From Clostridia bacterium (GTDB lineage Bacteria; Bacillota; Clostridia; Oscillospirales; Acutalibacteraceae): a stretch of 63,871 nt of DNA. The notes beneath the pieces are model-generated. The model ran no database searches and was not told the origin of the DNA. It was given only the letters and a program-made list of their open reading frames with translations. The DNA lies in contig JAFUIO010000011.1 of NCBI GenBank assembly GCA_017468425.1, positions 1 through 63,871 on the forward strand, in the 5' to 3' direction. This document shows, piece after piece, positions 29,838-37,204 of this stretch. A program made the translations under genes and the position numbers. Positions within the stretch are counted from its first letter, which is position 1. The number at the start of each line of letters is the position of its first letter.

Positions 29838-30811
29838 TATTTTTCCCCTCCTTCTTTTTCTGCTTCAGCTATAAGTATTTTGTTTTGCTTATCTGCGTCA
29901 GCACGTGTTTTACCGTACTGCTCTTCAGGAGCAATATTTACAACTGTTTTTTCGATGTTTTTAGGCAACCAGTTTTCACCGAAAGTTATTGCACTTTCAT
30001 TTTTTGCACCCATGTAGAATTCATTGAGATTCGAACAATTATAAAAAGCATAGTCACCGATTTCTTTAACTGAATCGGGGATATACAATACGTGCTTCAT
30101 ACTGCTGCAATAACTGAATGAGTCAGAGCCGATTTTAAGAAGTCCGTCAGGAAGTGTGACGAGAGCAATATTCTCACACTTGAAGAATGCCATATCGCCA
30201 ATTTCTTTAAGTGTTGCGGGAAGTTTGATTTCTGTCAGAATATTATTTTTGTAGAAAGCACACGATGCGATTCTCTCAACGCCTTCAGGGATTATATAAG
30301 TCAATGCTTCTTCAGGCGGTGTTTCAAATTCCTCGTTATGTGCATCGTATCTGTTATATGGATACAAAACAAGAGTTTTCATATCTTTGGTGTAAAGCAC
30401 ACCGTCAACAGATGTGAAATAGGGGTTATCTTTATCAACTTCTATTGATTTTAACATTTTACAGTAGAAGAAAGATGTTTCGTCTATGTATTTTACATCT
30501 TTGCCGATATAAACTTTTTCAACATATTCATCAGTATTCATTGTGAATTTACCGACTGCCACAACGGGTTTTGATGTGTCAGGATTATTTCCGTCTTCAT
30601 CACGTACAAAGTCAATGTTGACTTCTTTTGTAGCTGTGTTACCGTTGAAGCCGAAAAGCACCCAGCCTTCAACAGAATAGTCACTCTCTGATTCAGTATG
30701 ATATTCATATTCAAAAGGTGCTCGTGCCATTGAAACGAAAGAAATTGTAACAGACGCAGCAATGAATACCACAAGCACGATTATGAACGTTGCTTTCTGC
30801 CATGTTTTCAA
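29837..30811 (-). CDS. Membrane-anchored BspA-type leucine-rich repeat protein
   Basis: A 324-residue protein with one N-terminal membrane anchor (about residues 8-28) and an external part with about five LRR_5/BspA-type units of the form I-P-x-x-V-x-x-I-G-D-x-A-F-x-x-C. A conserved D-G-V-L-Y-T-K-D segment precedes the repeats. Such proteins bind ligands or partners on the surface in gut and oral bacteria. It starts at TTG with an AAAGGAG site 8 bases upstream; no ATG fits. It heads the operon with the transporter and GH101-like genes, so a role in capture of the same substrate is possible but unproven. Confidence 0.83.
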   Translation of the reverse strand: MKTWQKATFIIVLVVFIAASVTISFVSMARAPFEYEYHTESESDYSVEGWVLFGFNGNTATKEVNIDFVRDEDGNNPDTSKPVVAVGKFTMNTDEYVEKVYIGKDVKYIDETSFFYCKMLKSIEVDKDNPYFTSVDGVLYTKDMKTLVLYPYNRYDAHNEEFETPPEEALTYIIPEGVERIASCAFYKNNILTEIKLPATLKEIGDMAFFKCENIALVTLPDGLLKIGSDSFSYCSSMKHVLYIPDSVKEIGDYAFYNCSNLNEFYMGAKNESAITFGENWLPKNIEKTVVNIAPEEQYGKTRADADKQNKILIAEAEKEGGEK

Positions 30812-30866
30812 TCAAATCACTCCTTTAAACAATTCGGTTCTTTTCTTTCACCGATGATATAAGTTA

Positions 30867-30895
30867 ATTATAATATAACATCTTGCATAAATCAA
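30867..30895 (-). promoter_or_regulatory. Promoter of the LRR-transporter-GH operon
   Basis: TTGATT (30890-30895), 17-base spacer, consensus TATAAT (30867-30872) on the minus strand, divergent from the GH36 promoter 43 bases away. Confidence 0.82.
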
Positions 30896-30937
30896 TTATT
30901 TTTTGTGCAAAATTTTTGTATTTGTTAACCAAAATGC

Positions 30938-30966
30938 TTGTTTTTGATTAAAAACAATGTTAAAAT
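30938..30966 (+). promoter_or_regulatory. Promoter of the GH36 gene
   Basis: TTGTTT (30938-30943), 17-base spacer, TAAAAT (30961-30966). The two divergent promoters share a short control region and could be co-regulated. Confidence 0.68.
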
Positions 30967-31003
30967 CATAGCAGAGAAGAAAGAAAAAACAGGAGGATTT
31001 TTT

Positions 31004-32503
31004 ATGACGTTTGATATCAGAGATTTTACTGCGAAAATAATTTGCGAAAAACAAGTTACAGATGCAGTAACAGACAGTGTTTGCAGAGAAAATGAATTGG
31101 AGCTTTTACTCTGTGCAAATGAAGATAAGCCGATGTTTGTAGAACTGCATTGGAATGTTTCTGACGATAAAGATTTTCTTGTTCTGGGAGATGCGTGGGA
31201 AAGAAGCTACGGTGAACTTGAATTCAGAAAACTTTCTGAAAACGACAGATTTATGCCGTGGTATTTTATTGCAACAGATAAAAAGGAAAGCTTCTGTTTC
31301 GGTGTAAAAACTCAGGCAAAATCGTTTGTGTGCTTCAGGTATGATGAAAGCGGAATTACTGCTCTGATTGATGTGCGAAACGGCGGAAACGGTGTGCACC
31401 TTAACGGCAGAAAAATTTCTCTTGCAACTTTTGTTTATTCTCATTACGATAACGGAAATGTTTATGAGAATCTTAAAGATTACTGCAGAAAATTATGCGA
31501 TACTCCCGTTCTTCCCAAGGAGAGAATATACGGCGGTAATAACTGGTATTATGCTTACGGAAAAAGCAGTTATGAGCAGATAATTTCAGATGCAAAGCTT
31601 CAGGTTGAACTGTCAGAGGGAATTGAAAACAAACCGTTTCAGGTTATTGACGACTGCTGGCAGATAAATTCCTGCGAAGGACCCTGGTATCCTAATGAAA
31701 AATTCGGGGATATGAAAAAACTTGCAGATGAGATAAAAGAAATCGGTGCAAGACCGGGAATATGGGTAAGGCTTCTGCATAACAGAGATGCTGCTATCAC
31801 AGATGAAATGAGAATTTTACGCGACGGACAACGCAGATACCTTGACCCTACACGTGAAGATGTTCAGAAATATATTGTGGCTGATGTTGAAAGAGTAAAA
31901 GGTTGGGGATATGAACTGATGAAACACGATTTCACAACTTTTGACCTTTTCGGCAGTTGGGGAAAGGATATGGGTTCAGGTATAACAAATACCGAAAACT
32001 GGCATTTTTACGATAAAACAAAAACGAACGCAGAAATTGCCGTTGACCTTTATAAACTGATAAAGAAAGCGGCAGGAGATATGCTTATTATCGGTTGTAA
32101 TACAATTTCTCATCTTTCTGCAGGTCTTGTTCAGATTTCACGAACAGGCGATGACACAAGTGGACGTGAATGGGAAAGAACAAAGAAAATGGGTGTGAAT
32201 ACTCTTGCATTCAGACTTGCACAGAATGAAATTTTTTATATGTGCGATGCCGATTGTGTAGGTATTCTGGAGGATAACATTCCCTGGGAGAAAAACAGCC
32301 AGTGGCTTCATCTTCTTTCATATTCGAACACACCGCTTTTTATTTCCTGCACAGATGAAATAAATGATGTTATGAAAAATGATATCAGAGAAGCCTACAA
32401 AGTTTTCAATGTTACTCATAAGATAAAACCTGTTGATATCTTTGATACAAAAACTCCGTCCGAATGGGAAATAGACGGTGAAACAATTAAGTATAATTGG
32501 TAA
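31004..32503 (+). CDS. GH36-type alpha-galactosidase (clan GH-D)
   Basis: A 499-residue cytoplasmic glycosidase with an N-terminal beta domain (about 1-165) and a TIM barrel. The nucleophile is Asp309 in K-H-D-F and the acid/base is in R-T-G-D-D near 383-384; V-I-D-D-C-W-Q near 215 is the usual substrate-pocket segment. It is shorter than the about 720-residue tetrameric GH36 enzymes. Alpha-galactosidase is the best guess, but alpha-N-acetylgalactosaminidase also occurs in this clan and would suit the neighbouring GalNAc-directed genes. The start follows AGGAGG; an upstream in-frame ATG at 30938 lies in the promoter and is rejected. Confidence 0.83.
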   Translation: MTFDIRDFTAKIICEKQVTDAVTDSVCRENELELLLCANEDKPMFVELHWNVSDDKDFLVLGDAWERSYGELEFRKLSENDRFMPWYFIATDKKESFCFGVKTQAKSFVCFRYDESGITALIDVRNGGNGVHLNGRKISLATFVYSHYDNGNVYENLKDYCRKLCDTPVLPKERIYGGNNWYYAYGKSSYEQIISDAKLQVELSEGIENKPFQVIDDCWQINSCEGPWYPNEKFGDMKKLADEIKEIGARPGIWVRLLHNRDAAITDEMRILRDGQRRYLDPTREDVQKYIVADVERVKGWGYELMKHDFTTFDLFGSWGKDMGSGITNTENWHFYDKTKTNAEIAVDLYKLIKKAAGDMLIIGCNTISHLSAGLVQISRTGDDTSGREWERTKKMGVNTLAFRLAQNEIFYMCDADCVGILEDNIPWEKNSQWLHLLSYSNTPLFISCTDEINDVMKNDIREAYKVFNVTHKIKPVDIFDTKTPSEWEIDGETIKYNW

Positions 32504-32508
32504 AATAA

Positions 32509-32541
32509 AAAAACTCCGGAAACGAAAATTTCCGGAGTTTT
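32509..32541. terminator. Bidirectional terminator between GH36 and GH109-like genes
   Basis: A perfect stem ACTCCGGAAA with its complement, flanked by A- and T-runs on both sides, between two convergent genes; it can serve both. Confidence 0.92.
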
Positions 32542-32555
32542 AACTTCAGGTAAAA

Positions 32556-33815
32556 TTATTTGTTTTCAAAGAAATCTTCGCAGACTTCATCAAGGCAGAA
32601 AATACCTCTGCGGTAGGGTTCACGGTCAATCCACATTCCGTTTGTGAAATCGGGGAATGGAACAGGTGCACCGCCGATTGCGATTGACTGCTCTGAAAGG
32701 CAAGTAACAGCCATCCATGTTGCAGCATCGTAAACGTCAATGGGGGGCTTTTCGCCAACCTTTACGCTTTCAACAAATGCGCTGAAAACAAGGTAGTCCA
32801 TACTGCCGTGTCCGCCTTCGCGGATGCCGTCTTCGCTGTATTTTTTCCAGAGAGGATGTTCGAATTTCTCACGGTATTTTTCAAATTCTTCAGCAGGATG
32901 AGTCCAGTCGCTGTGGTCGTGAGATGTAAGACCTTCGATAAAGAGTGAATCGCCGTCTTCCATGTAAAGACCTTTTGTGCCCTGAATTCTGTATCCTCTT
33001 GAATAGTTTCTGGGAAGTGAGCAGTCGTGAGTGAGAACAACTGTCTGACCGTCTGCACACTTGATAACTGTTGTTACAACGTCGCCCTGATTGAAGGGAT
33101 AATCAGCAATATCATAATCTTCGCCTTTGTTTTCTTTCATCCAGATGTTAAGACCTCTTGATTTTGTTGCGAAAGAAGAAAGGGCAATATATCTGTTACC
33201 TCTGTTGATGCCGAGTACCTTTGAGATAGGACCAAGCTGATGGGTGGGATAAAGCTCACCATTTCTGTGCTGGAAGTTGAAAAGTCTTCCGTGGCGGTTT
33301 TCTCTGCCGAGGCAGATTTCGTCACGAAGGTCGTGCTGATAGCCGCCCTGCATATGTATAATTTCACCGAAGAGGCCCTGTTTTACCATATTGAAAAGAG
33401 CCATTTCGTTTCTGTCGTAGCAGCAGTTTTCAAGGAGCATACAGAATTTGCCTGTTTCTTCACTTGCTCTTACCATCTGCCAGCATTCTTCGATGCTTGC
33501 TGCACCGCCTACTTCCATAGCAACGTGTTTGCCTGCACGCATTGCGTCGGTTGCAATTCTTGCGTGAGTAATCCATGTTGTGAAGCATACAACTGCATCA
33601 ATATCGTCTCTTGCAAGAAGTTCTTTGTAGTTGAGATATAAAGCGGGTTCTTCGCCTGTTTTTTCTTTGACGATTTCTACGCCTTTTTCAGCTCTGTCCT
33701 GATATTTATCACATACAGCGATAACCTTGACACCATCGCATTCAAGGAATTCTCTGAGATTTCCCTGACCTCTGCCGCCAAGACCGATAACGCCGAGTCT
33801 TACTGTTTCTAACAT
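32556..33815 (-). CDS. Gfo/Idh/MocA-fold enzyme, GH109-like
   Basis: A 419-residue Rossmann-fold protein. The NAD fingerprint G-V-I-G-L-G-G-R-G-Q-G is at the N-terminus. The segment E-L-Y-P-T-H-Q-L-G-P-I, preceded by N-R-H-G, resembles GH109 alpha-N-acetylgalactosaminidases, which use NAD in an oxidation-elimination mechanism; ordinary sugar dehydrogenases lack it. No signal peptide or Tat motif is seen, so it would act on imported sugars. The ATG at 33815 follows CGGAGG by 7 bases. The alternative is a plain myo-inositol/glucose-type dehydrogenase. Confidence 0.72.
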   Translation of the reverse strand: MLETVRLGVIGLGGRGQGNLREFLECDGVKVIAVCDKYQDRAEKGVEIVKEKTGEEPALYLNYKELLARDDIDAVVCFTTWITHARIATDAMRAGKHVAMEVGGAASIEECWQMVRASEETGKFCMLLENCCYDRNEMALFNMVKQGLFGEIIHMQGGYQHDLRDEICLGRENRHGRLFNFQHRNGELYPTHQLGPISKVLGINRGNRYIALSSFATKSRGLNIWMKENKGEDYDIADYPFNQGDVVTTVIKCADGQTVVLTHDCSLPRNYSRGYRIQGTKGLYMEDGDSLFIEGLTSHDHSDWTHPAEEFEKYREKFEHPLWKKYSEDGIREGGHGSMDYLVFSAFVESVKVGEKPPIDVYDAATWMAVTCLSEQSIAIGGAPVPFPDFTNGMWIDREPYRRGIFCLDEVCEDFFENK

Positions 33816-33848
33816 AATTTTTCCTCCGTTAATCAAAATAACACATAC

Positions 33849-33877
33849 ATTATAACGGCTTTTGTATAAAAACTCAA
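33849..33877 (-). promoter_or_regulatory. Promoter of the GH109-like gene
   Basis: TTGAGT (33872-33877), 17-base spacer, TATAAT (33849-33854) on the minus strand. Confidence 0.8.
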
Positions 33878-33957
33878 TAAGATTTTCAATTATTTCGAAA
33901 TTTTTTCAAAGTTTGCTGATTATAACATAAATATGACTTATTGCAATTGGATATTGC

Positions 33958-33980
33958 GTATCAATTATAATTTGTGATAC
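33958..33980 (+). promoter_or_regulatory. Operator-like dyad around the GH3 -10 region
   Basis: GTATCA (33958-33963) and TGATAC (33975-33980) form a perfect inverted repeat with 11 bases between, and TATAAT (33966-33971) sits inside. The regulator is unknown. No good -35 is seen at normal distance. Confidence 0.5.
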
Positions 33981-34016
33981 AATAAGTATATGAATTTACG
34001 AAAAGGAGAATATTTT

Positions 34017-36200
34017 ATGAAAGATAAAACACCTGCTCAAAGAGCTGAGGAATTGCTTGCAAAATTATCCCTTGAGGAAAAATTCTGCCAGCTTTCATGT
34101 CAGATGCTATATCCCATCAGAGAGGATTACGAAGAAAGACGCCTTTATAAAATGGGTAATTTCCGTAATCCTGGTCACTTCTTGCATGAACACAGAGGTG
34201 AACCTGTTTCTCCTGCAGAGGTTACTGATGCTATTAACCGTGATATCCGTCTGAGTATGGAGTGTAATTCGCAGTCTGTACCGCCTATTGAACACGCTGA
34301 AGCACTTCACGGTGCGCAATGGGGTATGGCAACCTGCTTTCCGCAGCCTATAGGCATGGCATCGATGTTTGATGACGATATGGTTGAACGCATAGGTGAT
34401 GTTATAGGTAAGGAATGCGTTGTGGTTGGTGTCAGACAGGCTTTGACTCCCGTGGTGAATATTGTGCGTGACTGCCGTTGGGGCAGAACGATAGAGAGCT
34501 TCGGTGAGGATGTTCTGCTCAGTTCAAATTCAGGTGTTGCAATTTGCAAAGGCCTGCAGAAAAACGGTGTTATTGCCACTCCTAAACACTATGCAGATAA
34601 CTATTCTTACGGCGGAAGAGATTCCAATGTTTCGGATACCAGCGAAAGAACTATGCGTGAGGTGTATCTGAAACCTTTTGAAAAGTGCATTAAAGATGGC
34701 GGCGCTATGTCAATTATGGCAGCTTACAACAGCTGGGACGGTATTCCCTGCACCTGCAATGAGCGTTTGCTTAATGATATTCTCCGTGATGAATGGGGCT
34801 TTGAAGGCTTTGTTGTATCAGACTATAACTCAGTTGAAGGTGTATGGGAAAGACACAGACTTTTTGATGAGGAGTGGAAAGCCCAGGCGGCAAGCCTTAA
34901 AGCAGGAATGGATGTGGACCTTCCGCAGAATTCTGTAGAAAAATTAAGAACGGCTTATAATGAAGGCTGGATTACAGAAGACGATATTGACCGCGCACTT
35001 TTGCGTGTGCTTACAGCGAAATACAGCATCGGTCTTATGGATAAGCCTTTTGCTGACAGAGATGAAGCACAGAAGCTTGTCCGTTGCGATGAACATAAAA
35101 AACTTGCTCTTGAAGCCGCAAGACGTGCTATGGTTCTGCTTAAAAACGATGGTATTCTGCCATTGAACAGAGATAAAATAAAGAAGCTTGCTGTGTTCGG
35201 TATGGGTGCTGATGTGTTCCCCGTGGGTGAAAATTATTCAGGCCCCTTTGAAGTGAAATGGACTGCCGAGGATGCAAAAACTCCCTTGCAATATCTCCGC
35301 GAATATCTTGACGGCTTTGCTGAGGTTATTTTCGCTGAGGACGAAGATATTGAAAAAGTTGCATCGGTATGCGATGCTGCTTTGTACTTCACCACTGTTG
35401 TAGAGGGCGAATCTATGGACCGCTCGGATATACGTCTGCCCGGTGTGACACGTAAAATGCAGGATGATGACGGAACTAACATTGTAGGTAAAATTGAAAT
35501 GGAAGTTACAACTGACCAGGAAGAAAGCATCCGCAGAATGACTGATGCAAACTCAAATTCAGCAGTTGTTCTTCTCAACGGTTCGCCTGTTGATATGAGC
35601 AGTTGGGTTGATACGTGCGGTGCAGTGCTTGAAGCGTGGTACCCGGGAGAGCAAGGTGCACAGGCTATATGCGAAATTCTGTTTGGCGAGATAAGCCCCA
35701 GCGGTAAGCTTCCTATAACTTTCCCGAAAACAGTTGGTCAGCTGCCTTTGTTCTATTCAATAAAGCCGTCAGGCAGACACTACGGCTATGTGGAAAACGA
35801 CGGTACACCACGCTATCCTTTCGGCTATGGTCTGAGCTACACAACATTCAGACTCGATGATATTGAGTGTATAAATAAGGGAAACAGCCTTGAAATTAAT
35901 CTTACCGTTGAGAATACAGGTGATGCTGACGGTGCAGAGGTTGTGCAGGTTTATCTTACGGGTATAAATTGCGATGTGGTTATGCCGCTGAAAGAGCTTA
36001 AGGCATACAAGCGTGTTGAACTGAAAAAAGGCGGAAAGGCAAAGCTGGAGATTCAAGTGCCTGAAGAAGCCTTCTGTTACTATGACCGCCATATGAATTT
36101 CGGTATGCATAACGGAGATTATACCGTTTCTGTAGGTACTTCCTGCGAAGATATACATAAAACATTTGAATTTAATGTCCGCGGCGGAAAACTGATATAA
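34017..36200 (+). CDS. GH3-family beta-glycosidase
   Basis: A 727-residue glycosidase. The GH3 N-terminal barrel has the nucleophile Asp269 in F-V-V-S-D-Y and the substrate residues K190-H191 in A-T-P-K-H-Y. The (alpha/beta)6 domain and a C-terminal fibronectin-III-like domain complete the standard three-domain layout. There is no signal peptide, so it acts inside the cell on imported oligosaccharides, as beta-glucosidase, beta-xylosidase or a related activity; the motif set does not separate these. The ATG at 34017 follows AAAAGGAG; an upstream frame start at 33990 is not used. Confidence 0.9.
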   Translation: MKDKTPAQRAEELLAKLSLEEKFCQLSCQMLYPIREDYEERRLYKMGNFRNPGHFLHEHRGEPVSPAEVTDAINRDIRLSMECNSQSVPPIEHAEALHGAQWGMATCFPQPIGMASMFDDDMVERIGDVIGKECVVVGVRQALTPVVNIVRDCRWGRTIESFGEDVLLSSNSGVAICKGLQKNGVIATPKHYADNYSYGGRDSNVSDTSERTMREVYLKPFEKCIKDGGAMSIMAAYNSWDGIPCTCNERLLNDILRDEWGFEGFVVSDYNSVEGVWERHRLFDEEWKAQAASLKAGMDVDLPQNSVEKLRTAYNEGWITEDDIDRALLRVLTAKYSIGLMDKPFADRDEAQKLVRCDEHKKLALEAARRAMVLLKNDGILPLNRDKIKKLAVFGMGADVFPVGENYSGPFEVKWTAEDAKTPLQYLREYLDGFAEVIFAEDEDIEKVASVCDAALYFTTVVEGESMDRSDIRLPGVTRKMQDDDGTNIVGKIEMEVTTDQEESIRRMTDANSNSAVVLLNGSPVDMSSWVDTCGAVLEAWYPGEQGAQAICEILFGEISPSGKLPITFPKTVGQLPLFYSIKPSGRHYGYVENDGTPRYPFGYGLSYTTFRLDDIECINKGNSLEINLTVENTGDADGAEVVQVYLTGINCDVVMPLKELKAYKRVELKKGGKAKLEIQVPEEAFCYYDRHMNFGMHNGDYTVSVGTSCEDIHKTFEFNVRGGKLI

Positions 36201-36220
36201 AATAAAAAGAAATGATTAAA

Positions 36221-36346
36221 TGTGCGTTTTCTCCGGGTAACGGCAGGGTTGGTGCAATGTTTTACGGTACCACCTGTGCGAAAAATTAAAATAAACAAAA
36301 AACTGCCCGGAGAAGAATATGCACAGAAAGAACTTTTAATCAGATA
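36221..36346 (+). pseudogene. Remnant of a GH95 gene N-terminus
   Basis: Translation around 36228-36275 gives P-G-N-G-R-V-G-A-M-F-Y-G, nearly the same as residues 18-29 of the intact GH95 gene at 44918 (L-G-N-G-R-V-G-A-M-V-Y-G), and DNA identity continues through GTGCGAAAAATTAAAATAAAC with a frameshift and a stop. Later codons (E-Y-A-Q-K-E-L-L-I-R) fit the next helix of the family. Nothing of the remaining about 700 residues is present. TTCTCCGGG near its start is repeated inverted near 36306. The rest of the gap to 36409 shows no gene. Confidence 0.75.
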
Positions 36347-36409
36347 AATAAAGAGACAATTATTGCTGTTTTGTATAAAAAGTATGTGAAAATTTTGACA
36401 TACAGGATA

Positions 36410-36438
36410 TTGACTTTAATTAGCACGTATGCTAAAAT
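36410..36438 (+). promoter_or_regulatory. TetR gene promoter with internal palindrome
   Basis: TTGACT (36410-36415), 17-base spacer, TAAAAT (36433-36438). The inverted repeat TTAGCA-N4-TGCTAA (36420-36435) fills the spacer and touches the -10, the usual place for an autorepressing TetR operator. Confidence 0.78.
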
Positions 36439-36493
36439 AGCATAGAAGTTAAATTTTGCAAACGTACGAAAACAAAGAAAACGGAGAGGAAAT

Positions 36494-37189
36494 ATGGCAA
36501 GAATAGATAAATCTAAGTTGACTAAGCTTGAAATTATCCGCGTTGCATCAAGGCAGTTTCTTGAAAAAGGTTATTCAAACACAACTGTAAAGGCAATAAG
36601 CGATGAACTTGAAATGAGCACAGGAAACCTTACTTTCCACTTTCCTACAAAGGAGCATCTTTTAGCAGAACTTGTTAAGATGTTGCGTAGCTTTCAGTGG
36701 GAGTTGATTGAAAAAGAAGCAGATGAAGGCGTAAGCTCTATGCTGGCAATATGTATTGAACTTATGACGGTAGCGTCTGCCTGTGAAGAAAGTGAAGTTG
36801 CAAAAGACTTTTTCCTTTCAACTTATTCAAGCCCCATTTGCGTTGATTATATCAGGTCAAGTGCAGTGAAAAGAGCAAAAATTATTTTCAAAGAATATTG
36901 CGGTGATTGGACAGAGGAACAGTATGTTGAAGCGGAAATACTTATTTCGGGCATCAACTATGCAACTCTTATGACAACTGACACAACAGTTTCTCTGGAA
37001 ACAAGAATCAGAGGAGCACTTAATTACATAATGATGATTTACAATGTGCCTGAAAGATTACGCAAAGAAAAAATAGAAAAAGTACTGTCTATTGACTGCC
37101 GTGAATTAGGTAAACGTATTTTCGGCGAATTTACAGAATATGTTGATAAATGTGCAGAAGATGCACTCAAAGAAATTTTAATCGGATAA
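36494..37189 (+). CDS. TetR/AcrR-family transcriptional regulator
   Basis: A 231-residue regulator. The N-terminal helix-turn-helix (about residues 13-56) has the family segment F-L-E-K-G-Y-S-N-T-T-V-K-A-I and ends F-H-F-P-T-K-E-H-L-L. The C-terminal about 170 residues are the variable ligand-binding and dimer part and do not tell the ligand. The palindrome in its own promoter suggests autoregulation. It is 15 bases ahead of the 5'-nucleotidase gene and probably co-transcribed, so it may control secretion of that enzyme and the surface proteins beyond. Confidence 0.92.
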   Translation: MARIDKSKLTKLEIIRVASRQFLEKGYSNTTVKAISDELEMSTGNLTFHFPTKEHLLAELVKMLRSFQWELIEKEADEGVSSMLAICIELMTVASACEESEVAKDFFLSTYSSPICVDYIRSSAVKRAKIIFKEYCGDWTEEQYVEAEILISGINYATLMTTDTTVSLETRIRGALNYIMMIYNVPERLRKEKIEKVLSIDCRELGKRIFGEFTEYVDKCAEDALKEILIG

Positions 37190-37204
37190 GAAGGAGAGAT
37201 TTAT

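Noticed and set aside
30938..31003. Upstream in-frame start for the GH36 gene
   Set aside because: It falls on the promoter elements and lacks a ribosome site; AGGAGG sits correctly before the ATG at 31004.
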